Shown: positions 15,137-23,808, numbered from the stretch's first letter. The stretch: 32,372 nucleotides of DNA from CAMCYM01 sp964405405 (GCA_964405405.1 CAYONT010000025.1:1-32372), one strand, 5' to 3'. Notes: generated from the letters alone by a model not told the origin. Translations and numbers: made by a program.

Positions 15137-16483
15137 ATGGGTGCTCAAGGAAATACGTTGGGAACGGCAGTGGGAACGTCGGTTGCGGTGTTGCCTTACA
15201 AAGTGAAGGACATGTCGCTGGCGGAGTGGGGCCGCAAGGAAATCCGGCTCGCAGAGGCTGAAATGCCCGGACTCATGGCACTGCGGGCGCAGTATGGCGC
15301 AACGAAGCCCTTGCGCGGGGCCCGGGTCGCAGGCTGTCTGCACATGACCATCCAGACCGCTGTACTCATCGAAACCCTGATTGAGTTGGGCGCAGACGTA
15401 CAATGGTCTTCCTGCAACATTTTCTCCACGCAGGACCATGCCGCGGCAGCCATCGCGGCGGCCGGTATTCCGGTTTATGCTTGGAAGGGCATGACCGAGG
15501 AAGAATACGAGTGGTGCATCGAGCAGACCCTGTACTTCGGTCCGGAGCGCTTGCCGTTGAACATGATTCTGGATGACGGAGGCGACCTGACCAATGTGGT
15601 GCTGGACCGCTACCCGGAAATCGCTGCGGGGGTAAAGGGCATCTCGGAGGAAACCACCACGGGGGTATTGCGTTTGTACGAGCGCCAGAAGAATGGTACC
15701 CTCACCATGCCGGCCATCAACGTCAACGACTCCGTCACGAAGTCGAAGTTCGACAACAAGTATGGATGCCGGGAGTCTGCGGTGGATGCGATTCGCCGGG
15801 CCACGGACATCATGATGGCAGGCAAGGTGGCCGTCGTTGCGGGCTATGGTGATGTGGGCAAGGGTACCGCAGAATCGCTGCGCAATGCGGGTTGCCGTGT
15901 GATGGTTACCGAAATCGATCCCATCTGCGCCTTGCAGGCCGTGATGGACGGCTACGAAGTGAAGCGCATGGCGGACGCCGTGGTAGAAGCGGACATCGTG
16001 GTGACGGCGACGGGCAATTGCAACATCATCACCGCCCCCCATTTCCGGGCAATGAAGGACAAAGCCATTGTGTGCAACATCGGTCACTTCGACAATGAAA
16101 TCGATGTCGCTTGGCTGAACACCCACTACGGAGCAACCAAGGACACCATCAAGCCCCAGGTAGACCTCTACAACATCGACGGCAAAGAGATCATCCTGTT
16201 GGCAGAAGGCCGCCTCGTCAACTTGGGTTGCGCCACGGGCCATCCCAGCTTTGTGATGTCCAACTCCTTCACGAACCAAACCCTCGCCCAGATGGAATTG
16301 TGGCTCCGGGGTGGTCAGTACGAAAACCAGGTGTACACGCTGCCCAAGCACCTCGATGAGGAGGTGGCGCGGTTGCATTTGGCCAAGGTGAACGCCCAAC
16401 TCGAGACTTTGACGACCGAGCAGGCATCCTACATCGGCGTTTCGGTGGAAGGCCCCTTCAAGTCGGAGGCTTATCGATACTGA
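15137..16483 (+). CDS. ahcY: Adenosylhomocysteinase (S-adenosyl-L-homocysteine hydrolase)
   Basis: The 448-residue enzyme splits S-adenosylhomocysteine into adenosine and homocysteine, clearing the inhibitory by-product of methylation. Motifs include HMTIQTA (69-75), WSSCNIFSTQDHAAAA (90-105), DDGGD (147-151), NVNDSVTKSKFDN (195-207, active-site Lys/Asp), the NAD-binding GYGDVGKG (236-243), and the C-terminal KSEAYRY with its conserved Lys. The length fits bacterial forms. The frame is open upstream, but the ATG at 15137 follows a purine-rich site and matches the family start. The gene stands alone, divergent from the PPTase gene and convergent with the Rieske-like lipoprotein, from which it is separated by 52 bases. 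Confidence 0.97.
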   Translation: MGAQGNTLGTAVGTSVAVLPYKVKDMSLAEWGRKEIRLAEAEMPGLMALRAQYGATKPLRGARVAGCLHMTIQTAVLIETLIELGADVQWSSCNIFSTQDHAAAAIAAAGIPVYAWKGMTEEEYEWCIEQTLYFGPERLPLNMILDDGGDLTNVVLDRYPEIAAGVKGISEETTTGVLRLYERQKNGTLTMPAINVNDSVTKSKFDNKYGCRESAVDAIRRATDIMMAGKVAVVAGYGDVGKGTAESLRNAGCRVMVTEIDPICALQAVMDGYEVKRMADAVVEADIVVTATGNCNIITAPHFRAMKDKAIVCNIGHFDNEIDVAWLNTHYGATKDTIKPQVDLYNIDGKEIILLAEGRLVNLGCATGHPSFVMSNSFTNQTLAQMELWLRGGQYENQVYTLPKHLDEEVARLHLAKVNAQLETLTTEQASYIGVSVEGPFKSEAYRY

Positions 16484-16535
16484 GCCAAGGGCCAGTCTAC
16501 CGACTCAAGGTCAGGCAGGGCAGCCCGGATGGGTT

Positions 16536-16964
16536 TCAGTTGTACACCCGCAAGACGGGCGGTGTCCATTGGGTTCGGTAGCGGTGCAAGGGCACGGTGG
16601 CTGGACCGGTGACGACGCTTCCATCGAGGATGAGCCATTCCGAGTCGCTGCAAGGATCGGTCAGGAACAAACCGTCCGCAGAAACCCCTACCTGGCAGGC
16701 CGAGTCGATGTTGTAGGTGGCGTGTCGGTCCAGGGCAACGAATTGGTCCAAGGTGTAGCGGTACACCACGATGCCTTGCGAACCACCGCTGAGGAACATG
16801 TGTCCCGTTGGAACCGTGAGGGCTTGGTAACCAGGGAGGTTCACATTGATTTCGAAATCCACGGGAACGTATGGGATGTCCTGCTGCATCCGGTCGCAAG
16901 CACTGCACGCCATCAATGCCATCAGCACAAACACCGGCCCCGCGTGCCTTACCTGTCGTCTCAT
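16536..16964 (-). CDS. Small lipoprotein with a Rieske-like fold lacking the usual cluster ligands
   Basis: The 142-residue protein has a lipoprotein signal (PVFVLMALMAC, Cys20). The mature part contains YVPVDFEINVNLPGYQAL, GGSQGIVVYRY, FVALDRHATYN, CQVGVSADGLFLTDPCSDSEWLILDGSVVTGPATVPLHRYR. The order (AxDRxxxY, C-x-V, DPCxxSxWxxxDGxxxxGPAxxPLxxY) matches Rieske-type lipoproteins common in Bacteroidota. The paired CxH and CxxH ligands for a 2Fe-2S cluster are not present, so it may not bind a cluster. The start overlaps the tsaB stop by ATGA, making it the last gene of the TolC-adaptor-tsaB operon. The function is unknown. Confidence 0.7.
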   Translation of the reverse strand: MRRQVRHAGPVFVLMALMACSACDRMQQDIPYVPVDFEINVNLPGYQALTVPTGHMFLSGGSQGIVVYRYTLDQFVALDRHATYNIDSACQVGVSADGLFLTDPCSDSEWLILDGSVVTGPATVPLHRYRTQWTPPVLRVYN

Positions 16965-17755
16965 GGCTTTGGATTTTGGGAGGGAGGCACGTTGGCGGCT
17001 CCGAGATTTCCTAGCAAGTCTCGGGGCTTTCCCGCGACGAATTCCTTCAAATAGCGAGGTTCTGCGTAGGCCAAATCCGCAAACACCCCACGCTCCACCG
17101 CCTCCAATACCAACCTGCCGGCCCACCGGGCCTCGGGGTCACAGGTCACAACGTGCCGAAACTGGCCCCCAGGAACATGGGCAGCCAGGGCCCGTGCGGT
17201 TTTCTCCGCGGCATTGCCCACAATGGTGAGGTCAGACGGCAATGCATCGGTCCAAATCCCCCAGGGCATCCCCCCCAACACCAGTGCTTGGGTCTCCATC
17301 GTACGCTCCCAACCGCCGTCCTCCCGAGGCGCAAAGGCCGCCGCATACACTTCGTCTCTCCGGGCATCGAGTACGGCCAGTACCCCTCCCGCCCCTTCGC
17401 TCCCTCCCGCTCCCTGTCCCAAGCCGTGACAAAGCAACTCCAACGTGTCCAGTACCACCAACGGCCGCCCGAGCGCATGGGCGATGCCCTTCGCCGTAGA
17501 CATCCCGATGCGCAGACCGGTATATGAACCCGGGCCCGCGGACACAGCCACCACCTCGATCGCCCCGGGCGCCAACCCCACCTCACGGTGCACGGCGTCC
17601 ACCAGAGGCAACAACACTTCTGCATGGACATAACCCGTTCCCTCTCCCCCCCGCTCCGACCGCGCTCCCCGGCACACCCCACCCTCGAACAGCGCAACCG
17701 AACAGGTATGGGCCGAAGTCTCTAACACCAGCGCCCACCCCCCCTTGGACATCAT
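16961..17755 (-). CDS. tsaB: tRNA threonylcarbamoyladenosine biosynthesis protein TsaB
   Basis: The 264-residue ASKHA-fold protein begins with LVLETSAHTCSVALFEGG, has YVHAEVLLPLVDAVHREVGL and the diagnostic AVSAGPGSYTGLRIGMSTAKGIAHALG, then DARRDEVYAA. TsaB partners TsaD and TsaE in making t6A at position 37 of ANN-decoding tRNAs. TsaB itself is a scaffold with no need for the metal site of TsaD. Its ATG overlaps the adaptor TGA (ATGA), and its own TGA overlaps the next gene. The second Met codon is also a possible start. Placement of a near-essential tRNA-modification gene downstream of two efflux genes is unusual. The C-terminus (LLGNLGAANVPPSQNPKP) is an extension of weak conservation. Confidence 0.93.
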   Translation of the reverse strand: MMSKGGWALVLETSAHTCSVALFEGGVCRGARSERGGEGTGYVHAEVLLPLVDAVHREVGLAPGAIEVVAVSAGPGSYTGLRIGMSTAKGIAHALGRPLVVLDTLELLCHGLGQGAGGSEGAGGVLAVLDARRDEVYAAAFAPREDGGWERTMETQALVLGGMPWGIWTDALPSDLTIVGNAAEKTARALAAHVPGGQFRHVVTCDPEARWAGRLVLEAVERGVFADLAYAEPRYLKEFVAGKPRDLLGNLGAANVPPSQNPKP

Positions 17756-19077
17756 GGCGCCTTCTTCCCGTCCCCCCCCTCAGGGGCCGCAGCCGCCTCC
17801 TCGACCACATCGCCATCTTCGCCTTTCCGAGAAACCCATTCAAATGGACCCGAAATCACCACATCATCCACCGACAATCCCGACAACACCTCGATGTAGC
17901 GACTGTCCTGAATGCCCGTCGAAACCACCCGCCAAACCGCCTTTCCATCCTCCCACACAAACACCCCGATCTCATTTTCTGTCCCCCCCCCATCACCTAT
18001 CTCCTTATCTCCTGGCTCCTTGTTTCCTGCCGCTGCACGCGAAGTCACCGCCTGGATGGGAATGGACAGCACCTGGGACTTGCGGGCGGTGAGAATCTCA
18101 ACCGACGCACTCATGCCCGGACGAAAAGGAGAGCCTGCAGCCAAAAGCTCTCGGTAACTCTCCTCCAACAACCGCACCTTCACTGAGAAGTTGGTGACCT
18201 GGTCCAAGTTGAAACCATTCGCACCTGCATTGAGGGCTGTGTTTCCGATTTCCGTTACCGTGGCGAGGAACACCCGGTCAGAATAAGCATCCACCAACAC
18301 CTCGGCAGAATCCCCCAAGCCCACCCGAACGATATCGCTTTCATTCACCTCCACATTCACCTCCATGGCGCCCAAGTCGCTGATTTTCATGATCACCTCG
18401 CCCGCAGTGAACCCTGTTCCCTGAACACTTTCTCCCAGTTCCTTGACCAAGGCCGTCACCGTACCCGCTTGCGGAGCCCGCAACGTGGTGCGCGAGAGGT
18501 TGACCCGAGCCTCCGAGACCGAAGCCTCGGCGCTGCGGATGGCGAAGTTGGCGCTTCGGATGCCTTCCTCGCCTGCCTTCCGGGCGGCCTCTGCCGATCG
18601 AAATTGCACCTCCGCTTGGTCATAGTCCGCTTGGGACAGTACCCGGTCTTGGAATAAAGTCTGCGCACGCTTCCAAGCCTTTTCCGCTGCGAAATACTGT
18701 GCCTCCGCTTGGGCTGCTTGCGCCTTTGCAGCGGCCAGGTTTGACTGGGCCGTATTGAAAGCCGCTTCTGCCCGGTTGAGTACGGAGACGTACGTGTCGG
18801 GATTGATTTGAACCAGCAGGTCGCCCGCCTTCACCACATCACCCTCCTTGACCGGGAGTTGGACAATTTCGCCGCTTACTTGGGCCGTGATTTTGACTTC
18901 CACCTCAGGTTGAATCTTCCCAGATGCCGAGACACGCTCGATGATGTCCCTTGACGAGACGCGCTCAGTGGTGACCTGTGGCAATTTCTCGCCCCTGCCC
19001 CAGAGGGCCAGTGCTGCGAGGAGCGCTACCACGGCGATGCCCACAATCCATGCAATGCGCTTGCGGTTCTTTTTCAT
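17752..19077 (-). CDS. HlyD/MacA-like periplasmic adaptor (efflux membrane fusion protein)
   Basis: The 441-residue protein has an N-terminal membrane anchor (RIAWIVGIAVVALLAALALWG) and a lipoyl half (RVSASGKIQPEVEVKITAQVSGEIVQL). A long coiled-coil hairpin spans about residues 90-200 (YVSVLNRAEAAFNTAQSNL, DYDQAEVQFRSAEAARKAG). The second lipoyl half (TTLRAPQAGTVTALVKELGESV) and the barrel domain (PFRPGMSASVEI) follow. The layout fits MacA-like adaptors. Its ATG overlaps the TolC stop (ATGA) and its TGA overlaps tsaB. No ABC permease or RND pump follows, so its partner must be encoded elsewhere. A low-complexity insertion (NKEPGDKEIGDGGGTENE), built from short repeats and a nine-G tract, lies near residue 345, and eight G occur close to the C-terminus. 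Confidence 0.9.
   Translation of the reverse strand: MKKNRKRIAWIVGIAVVALLAALALWGRGEKLPQVTTERVSSRDIIERVSASGKIQPEVEVKITAQVSGEIVQLPVKEGDVVKAGDLLVQINPDTYVSVLNRAEAAFNTAQSNLAAAKAQAAQAEAQYFAAEKAWKRAQTLFQDRVLSQADYDQAEVQFRSAEAARKAGEEGIRSANFAIRSAEASVSEARVNLSRTTLRAPQAGTVTALVKELGESVQGTGFTAGEVIMKISDLGAMEVNVEVNESDIVRVGLGDSAEVLVDAYSDRVFLATVTEIGNTALNAGANGFNLDQVTNFSVKVRLLEESYRELLAAGSPFRPGMSASVEILTARKSQVLSIPIQAVTSRAAAGNKEPGDKEIGDGGGTENEIGVFVWEDGKAVWRVVSTGIQDSRYIEVLSGLSVDDVVISGPFEWVSRKGEDGDVVEEAAAAPEGGDGKKAP
17983..18013 (-). repeat. G9 homopolymer and AGGAGATA tandem repeat inside the adaptor gene
   Basis: Nine C on the plus strand (17983-17991, G9 in the coding sense) encode Gly-Gly-Gly. Next to it two perfect 8-bp units TATCTCCT (17998-18005 and 18006-18013, plus strand) are followed by degenerate copies GGCTCCT and TGTTTCCT. 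Together they encode the loop NKEPGDKEIGDGGG. Confidence 0.8.
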
Positions 19078-20636
19078 CGGAAGGTGAGGGGTTTGCCAGA
19101 GTAGAAGTCGAGGATTTTGTGCTTGAAAGCCGCGTCGTATCTGGCCTGGAGCCAACTGCCCCGAGCAGCATCTAAACGATTTCGGGCATCGGCGTACTGC
19201 CAAGCGCCCATTGCACCGGCTTCAAACTGCTTCCGGGCGGCTTCCTCGGCCCAGGTCGCAGCGTCCAAGGCAGCTTGTCGGGAGGAGAGGGTTGCGGCAG
19301 CGGCCTGCGCGTCTGCCCAAGCCCGTTCCACCGTTTGGGTGAGGGTGAGCCGGGTCGATTCCCACTGGAGCGAAGTACGCAGCACATTCACATCCGCTTG
19401 TTCGATGTTGTTTCGAACGCTGAACCCGTTGAAAATGGGAATGCTCAAGGAAAAGAAAATGCTCTGGTTGCGGTTGTCGCGAAACTGTTCGCCAAACGCC
19501 ACCGTCTCGAACCCTGAATACACCGGTTGCTGCGTGGTCAGGGCGAAAGAAAGCGTATCGTTGATGAACACATCCCCGAGTTCAATCGTTTCGTACGTCG
19601 GTTCACCGACAGGACGTTTGCGGGCTCCCGAGAATCCCGTCCCCATGTTGTAGCTGACGAAGGCGCGGGGGGATCGACCTGCGGCAGCCAGTCGCCGGAC
19701 CAGCAAGGCATCTTCCTGAGCGAGCTGCGCCTGCCGCACCTCCGGGAACGAGCCCAGAGCATGTGCCACCGCCGCGGCCGGGGAAGGCGGCAAATCGCCT
19801 GCGAGCAAATCCCCTTCCGCGGGCCGGGCCAGCTGCATCGCATCAGCAGTCTGGGCATCCAGTCGCAGCAATTGGGCCAAATTCAGCCGCGCCAAACCCG
19901 CCGCCTGTTCCGCAGCGACCACATTCGCTTCATCCGCAGCCAACTGGGCCGCGAAGTTGAGCCCATCCGACTCGGCCGCTGCACCCGCAGCCACGAGCTT
20001 ACGGATGCGCTCATACTGCTGGACCGATGCGTCACGGTTCGCCCGGGCGATGCCCACAAATTCCTCCTGGAACAGGCCGTTCAGGAAGGCGGCCGCTACC
20101 GTCAGAGCCACCGAATTCTGAGCCAACGCAATCGCAACCTGCGATTGGGACTGGGCGAGCCGGGCCCGCTCCAGGTTGAGGTGGTTCGTGAAGCCGTTGA
20201 ACAGCACCAGCCCCGAAGAGAGTCCCATGCTGTTTGACCGGATGCGGCTTGTGGCGAACTGGTTGGTGAAGGGGTCGATGGTTTGGCCGAAGTTGTAGCC
20301 GTGTGAGGCCGAGGCATTGACCGAAGGCAGGAAGGCTCCCAGCGCGCCGCGGGCTTGGATGTCGGCAACGGCGGTGCCCAGCGCAGCTTCCCGCAACTGG
20401 AGATTGTTGGCGAAGGCATGGTCGATGCAACGTTGGAGGGTCCAAACGTTGCCCATCGGTTCGGGCTGCGCCTGCGCGCGCGCCATGCCCCACCCGCCCA
20501 GTAGCAGCACCCCGACCCAGGCGAGCCAGAAAAAGCCTGCCATCCTTTCGGGGCCACCGCGAAGACCCCGAGAACGCATGGTCTGTTCCATCCTATGGTG
20601 GGTCTGTCCCACCGGGCGTTCCATCGGCTGCTGCAT
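19074..20636 (-). CDS. TolC-family outer-membrane efflux protein
   Basis: The protein, up to 520 residues, contains two TolC repeats: WTLQRCIDHAFANNLQLREA, GALGAFLPSVNASASHGYNFGQTIDPFT and SSGLVLFNGFTNHLNLERARL in the first, SIFFSLSIPIFNGFSVRNNIEQADV in the second. The FNGF turns and the GQTIDPFTNQF strand are typical of Bacteroidota TolC proteins. The signal peptide is FFWLAWVGVLLLGGWGMARAQ. The first ATG, 20636, lies 4 bases after a TAGATTTG element. Starts at 20579 or 20543 would give a shorter, more usual signal peptide, so the exact start is uncertain. It is the first gene of the operon with the adaptor, tsaB and the Rieske-like lipoprotein. Confidence 0.9.
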   Translation of the reverse strand: MQQPMERPVGQTHHRMEQTMRSRGLRGGPERMAGFFWLAWVGVLLLGGWGMARAQAQPEPMGNVWTLQRCIDHAFANNLQLREAALGTAVADIQARGALGAFLPSVNASASHGYNFGQTIDPFTNQFATSRIRSNSMGLSSGLVLFNGFTNHLNLERARLAQSQSQVAIALAQNSVALTVAAAFLNGLFQEEFVGIARANRDASVQQYERIRKLVAAGAAAESDGLNFAAQLAADEANVVAAEQAAGLARLNLAQLLRLDAQTADAMQLARPAEGDLLAGDLPPSPAAAVAHALGSFPEVRQAQLAQEDALLVRRLAAAGRSPRAFVSYNMGTGFSGARKRPVGEPTYETIELGDVFINDTLSFALTTQQPVYSGFETVAFGEQFRDNRNQSIFFSLSIPIFNGFSVRNNIEQADVNVLRTSLQWESTRLTLTQTVERAWADAQAAAATLSSRQAALDAATWAEEAARKQFEAGAMGAWQYADARNRLDAARGSWLQARYDAAFKHKILDFYSGKPLTFR

Positions 20637-20640
20637 GCTA

Positions 20641-20648
20641 CAAATCTA
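20641..20648 (-). promoter_or_regulatory. -7 element of the TolC-adaptor-tsaB operon, overlapping the upstream stop codon
   Basis: On the minus strand TAGATTTG matches TAnnTTTG exactly and is followed by TAGC and the ATG at 20636. Its first three bases are the TAG stop of the propeller gene upstream, so one site ends one gene and may promote the next. Confidence 0.5.
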
Positions 20649-22976
20649 ACGCCCGTGGGGGGTAGCTACGACCTGACAGTGAAACCTTTGCAGACCCGTT
20701 GCCCCCGGCACCTCCAAGAGACATTGCCAGGATCCTGGCGGCAGGTGTTGGGGCAGTTCGAACGTGCGCAGGCCTGCGGGCCAGGTCGATTGGTGAAGGG
20801 TTTGGCCTGCCAAACCCATGATGGTCAGCTGGCCCGCCACCGCGAGGGGTTGGGGGAGTTGCAAAGCCAGTGGTCCAAGGGTGGGATTCGGGAAGGCGGA
20901 CATGGCACCCAGTGCAGCCGGTGGAAGATTCGGCACGGCGTTCGTCTCCCAAGTGTCGAGGGTCGTGTGCAGGCAATCGAGGCCCACCAGTCCCCCCGGC
21001 CGGAAGATGGCGATGCCCCGGGGGTAGGCATTGATCCAGAGGTTGCCCGCAGCATCGGGCGCGATGTCGTCAATTTGTTCCGCAGGCAAGGACGAGTTTT
21101 CGGTGGTCCAGGTTTCCCAAGTTGCTGCGCCGGGCAACAACCGTGAGATGCCACCGTTCAGAAAGCCGTCAACATCATAGCCGCAGGCATACAGGGTTCC
21201 ATCGTTGCCGACTTCCACCCCGAAGACGTTCAGCGCCATGAGGTTCGCATTCGCCGGGGTCCATTGGGTCCAGTTGCCGTCGAGGTGTCTCCAAAGTCCC
21301 TCCGGGGTGGCTAGGAGGATGGCCCCGTCTTCGGTGAAGGCGATGTCGTTGACCACGGAAATCCCTGCGGCGCCGGCTTCAGCGAGGTTCCAAACGCTCC
21401 ATTCGTTGCCGACTGCGGTTGCGTCGTAAACGGCGATCTGCTGGAAGCCTCCGAAATGGGCCCGTCCGGCTGGGTCGGTTCCGAAGCCGTAGGTGTAATA
21501 CTGCAACGGGCTGTTCGTGAGGTCCCAGGTGGTCCAGGTGCCCGTGCTTCCCGCGTACATGTGCGTGCCGTAATCGCTGTAGAAGAACACGTTGCCCCAT
21601 CCGTCTGCGACACTTTCGGTGACCCAACTCACCGGGGAGTTGGTTCCGTCGAATACCTCCCAGCTGCCATAGTCGGAGTAGTTTCCACCCGGAATGCGCA
21701 CCACCGTGCCAGAAGTGCTGTTGTAGGCGAACCAAAGGTTGCCAGCACTGTCTTCACACACCGTTGAGCCCACCGTGGAAAGCGATTGCGGAGAGGGGAA
21801 GAGCCCCTGGTTGTATGGGCCATAGCTCTCCCAACGGGGACAATCGAAGACGTGGGCGCCGCCGTTCCCATTCGCCACCCAAAGACGTTGTTGGCTGTCG
21901 ATGAGGATGTTCTGGTTGAAATCTTCGGACAAGCCGGCGCTGTAACGCGTGTAATCCCGCCAAGAGCCGTCCACGAAATGGCTGACACTGCTGATGCCAG
22001 CCGTCCAGAAAGTACCCTCGTGGTCGATGTGCACGTCGAAGAGGATGTCACCCGAAGGATGGAAACTCCACGAACCGTCGGTTTCCACCAGCACGGCACC
22101 CAAACCTTGGCTTCCGGAAACGGTGTAAATGGCACGACCGGCTCGAAAATACAGGTCGAGCACCGTGCACCCTGTCAACCAAGGGGCTTCTTCAGGTCCC
22201 ACCGTCGACCAGTTGTTGCCATCGAACACAGCGACCTCATCAGACCAGGCCCAGCCGCCCGTGACCACATGCAGCCGTCCCACCTCATCGAGCGCGATGT
22301 CCGTGATTCCCCAGCCTGCGATGGTGCTGTTGTTCCAATCGTAGGTGCTCCAGACCCCATTTTGTAGACGGCTGACGGCCAAATCCGTTGCCACCCAGAC
22401 CGTTCCATCCTCCCCCACGAGCAATTTGCGGCACGTGTGATCCGGAAGGTCCGAATTCGCTGGCGTGTAGATTTCCCAGTTGGCACCATCAAACGAAGCC
22501 AGGCCTCCCACGTTGAGGTTGACCTCTTGAAACACCATCCACACCTTGCCGTCCGGTCCCAGGGCCACCCCCCGCAAGTGGGAGGACGGCAGGGGGGAGT
22601 TGCCGGCGTTGTAAGTCGTCCAGGCGCCATTCGTTCCCCGGGTGAGTCCTCCGGCACTGGCCACCCAGACTTCGCCTGAACCGTCCACCGCCGCCCCGTA
22701 CACCATCGAACTCGGCAAGTACCCATCGACATTGCTCCAACAGCGAAAGATTTCGTCCCCGGGGTCCACCCGCACCAGACCTCCTTCAGAGACCATGAAA
22801 GCGTTGCGGCCACAAGTCCAAAGGTTGCCCACCGGGTCGCTCTGAAGAAAAGCGTGTTCTTCGCCCGCCACGCCGGTGTTTCCGGAGCGCAGGTAATGCC
22901 AAGAGGGGGGGAGGGTTTGGCCTGCCAAATCACAGACGCCAAAAAACGCGAAAAGCAAGAGCAGGGCACGTCTCAT
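20646..22976 (-). CDS. Secreted beta-propeller protein with type IX secretion sorting domain
   Basis: The 776-residue protein has a signal peptide (RRALLLLFAFFGVCDLAGQ). About twelve propeller-blade repeats follow, each with a pattern such as DGxGxVWVAxxxGLxRxxNGxWTTYN (for example GSGEVWVASAGGLTR, DGTVWVATDLAVSRLQNG, DSAGNLWFAYN, DAAGNLWINAY). These resemble the two-component-regulator propellers of extracellular sensors, but no histidine kinase follows. The last roughly 80 residues (AFPNPTLGPLALQL to FHCQVV) form a T9SS type A sorting domain, so the protein should be exported by the type IX system and attached to or released from the surface. Ligand and role are unknown. A TACCTTTG element ends 4 bases before the ATG, 24 bases after the OmpA gene stop. 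Confidence 0.85.
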   Translation of the reverse strand: MRRALLLLFAFFGVCDLAGQTLPPSWHYLRSGNTGVAGEEHAFLQSDPVGNLWTCGRNAFMVSEGGLVRVDPGDEIFRCWSNVDGYLPSSMVYGAAVDGSGEVWVASAGGLTRGTNGAWTTYNAGNSPLPSSHLRGVALGPDGKVWMVFQEVNLNVGGLASFDGANWEIYTPANSDLPDHTCRKLLVGEDGTVWVATDLAVSRLQNGVWSTYDWNNSTIAGWGITDIALDEVGRLHVVTGGWAWSDEVAVFDGNNWSTVGPEEAPWLTGCTVLDLYFRAGRAIYTVSGSQGLGAVLVETDGSWSFHPSGDILFDVHIDHEGTFWTAGISSVSHFVDGSWRDYTRYSAGLSEDFNQNILIDSQQRLWVANGNGGAHVFDCPRWESYGPYNQGLFPSPQSLSTVGSTVCEDSAGNLWFAYNSTSGTVVRIPGGNYSDYGSWEVFDGTNSPVSWVTESVADGWGNVFFYSDYGTHMYAGSTGTWTTWDLTNSPLQYYTYGFGTDPAGRAHFGGFQQIAVYDATAVGNEWSVWNLAEAGAAGISVVNDIAFTEDGAILLATPEGLWRHLDGNWTQWTPANANLMALNVFGVEVGNDGTLYACGYDVDGFLNGGISRLLPGAATWETWTTENSSLPAEQIDDIAPDAAGNLWINAYPRGIAIFRPGGLVGLDCLHTTLDTWETNAVPNLPPAALGAMSAFPNPTLGPLALQLPQPLAVAGQLTIMGLAGQTLHQSTWPAGLRTFELPQHLPPGSWQCLLEVPGATGLQRFHCQVVATPHGR

Positions 22977-22980
22977 GCCC

Positions 22981-22988
22981 CAAAGGTA
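22981..22988 (-). promoter_or_regulatory. -7 element abutting the propeller gene start
   Basis: On the minus strand TACCTTTG matches TAnnTTTG exactly and is followed by GGGC and the ATG at 22976. The predicted transcript is leaderless or nearly so. Confidence 0.5.
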
Positions 22989-23000
22989 GCGACCGCTGGG

Positions 23001-23738
23001 CTACAGACCGATGATGCGCAAGCTGACCCGACGGTTCGCCTCCACCTCCTCCGGCGTCTGCGGATCCGGGAACAGCATGCCCGCCCGCCCCACGCCCTCC
23101 ACCTCCAGCCGCTGTGGATCGACCCCTTGGGTGACCAGGTATTCCCACACCGCCCGCGCCCGTTCTCGCCCCATGCGTTCGCAAACCACCTCCTCCGGAT
23201 TGGGTCCCGGCGCATTGACATGGCCGATCAAGGCCAAACGCACCATCGGATTCACCGCCATGAATTCGACCAGCGAGGCCAAGGTCGGCAACGAAGTGTA
23301 GTAGATCTCCTGCCCGTCCCCGAGGAACTCCAGCGAGGGCAACTCCTGCTCCATCCCCAGGGCAAGTGGGCGCAACCAAAGGGTATCGTTGCCCGGCGCC
23401 TCCGCTGCCCACCAGCGGTCTACGTAGAGCATGTACCCCGCCCGAACGCAAATCCGGGTGTACCGGCGGAAAGGCTGCACGGTTACCTGCGCGTGGGCAG
23501 CCGCAGGCAGCACCACCGGCTTCCGGGGATGCAACCCCTCCACCTTCACCTTCGCCACCACGGGCTCACCCGTGCCCGCATCGACCACGTGCCACGTTTG
23601 CTCATAGGGTTCCACCACCGCTTCGTTGCCCGTGAGGAACGGGCTCCGCTCCACCACGAACTGCGCGTGGACATGAAACCTGAACCCCGCAGTGAGCGCG
23701 GAGGCCAGGAGCCAAGTTCGGAATCGCGGGAGCCACAT
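23001..23738 (-). CDS. OmpA-family peptidoglycan-binding outer-membrane protein
   Basis: The 245-residue protein has a signal peptide (FRTWLLASALTAGFRFHVHAQ). A beta-sandwich-like region with GTGEPVVAKVKVEGLHPRKPVVL follows. The OmpA C-terminal domain covers about residues 140-245: LPTLASLVEFMAVNPMVRLALIGHVNA, ERMGRERARAVWEYLVTQGVDPQRLEVEGVG and NRRVSLRIIGL. In this family the domain binds diaminopimelate in peptidoglycan and ties the envelope together. There is no N-terminal OmpA barrel; the pre-domain looks like a periplasmic carboxypeptidase-regulatory-like module. No exact promoter element was seen before it. The propeller gene follows 24 bases downstream but has its own promoter-like element. 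Confidence 0.85.
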   Translation of the reverse strand: MWLPRFRTWLLASALTAGFRFHVHAQFVVERSPFLTGNEAVVEPYEQTWHVVDAGTGEPVVAKVKVEGLHPRKPVVLPAAAHAQVTVQPFRRYTRICVRAGYMLYVDRWWAAEAPGNDTLWLRPLALGMEQELPSLEFLGDGQEIYYTSLPTLASLVEFMAVNPMVRLALIGHVNAPGPNPEEVVCERMGRERARAVWEYLVTQGVDPQRLEVEGVGRAGMLFPDPQTPEEVEANRRVSLRIIGL

Positions 23739-23808
23739 GGTGTGGGCTTACGCGAACCCGGGCAGAAAGGTTGAGGCAAAATGCGGGATTTTTTGGGCCT
23801 GTGGGGGT

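Noticed and set aside
15113..16399. 428-codon open frame antisense to ahcY
   Set aside because: ahcY is unambiguous on the plus strand with all motifs; the antisense frame is composition-driven.
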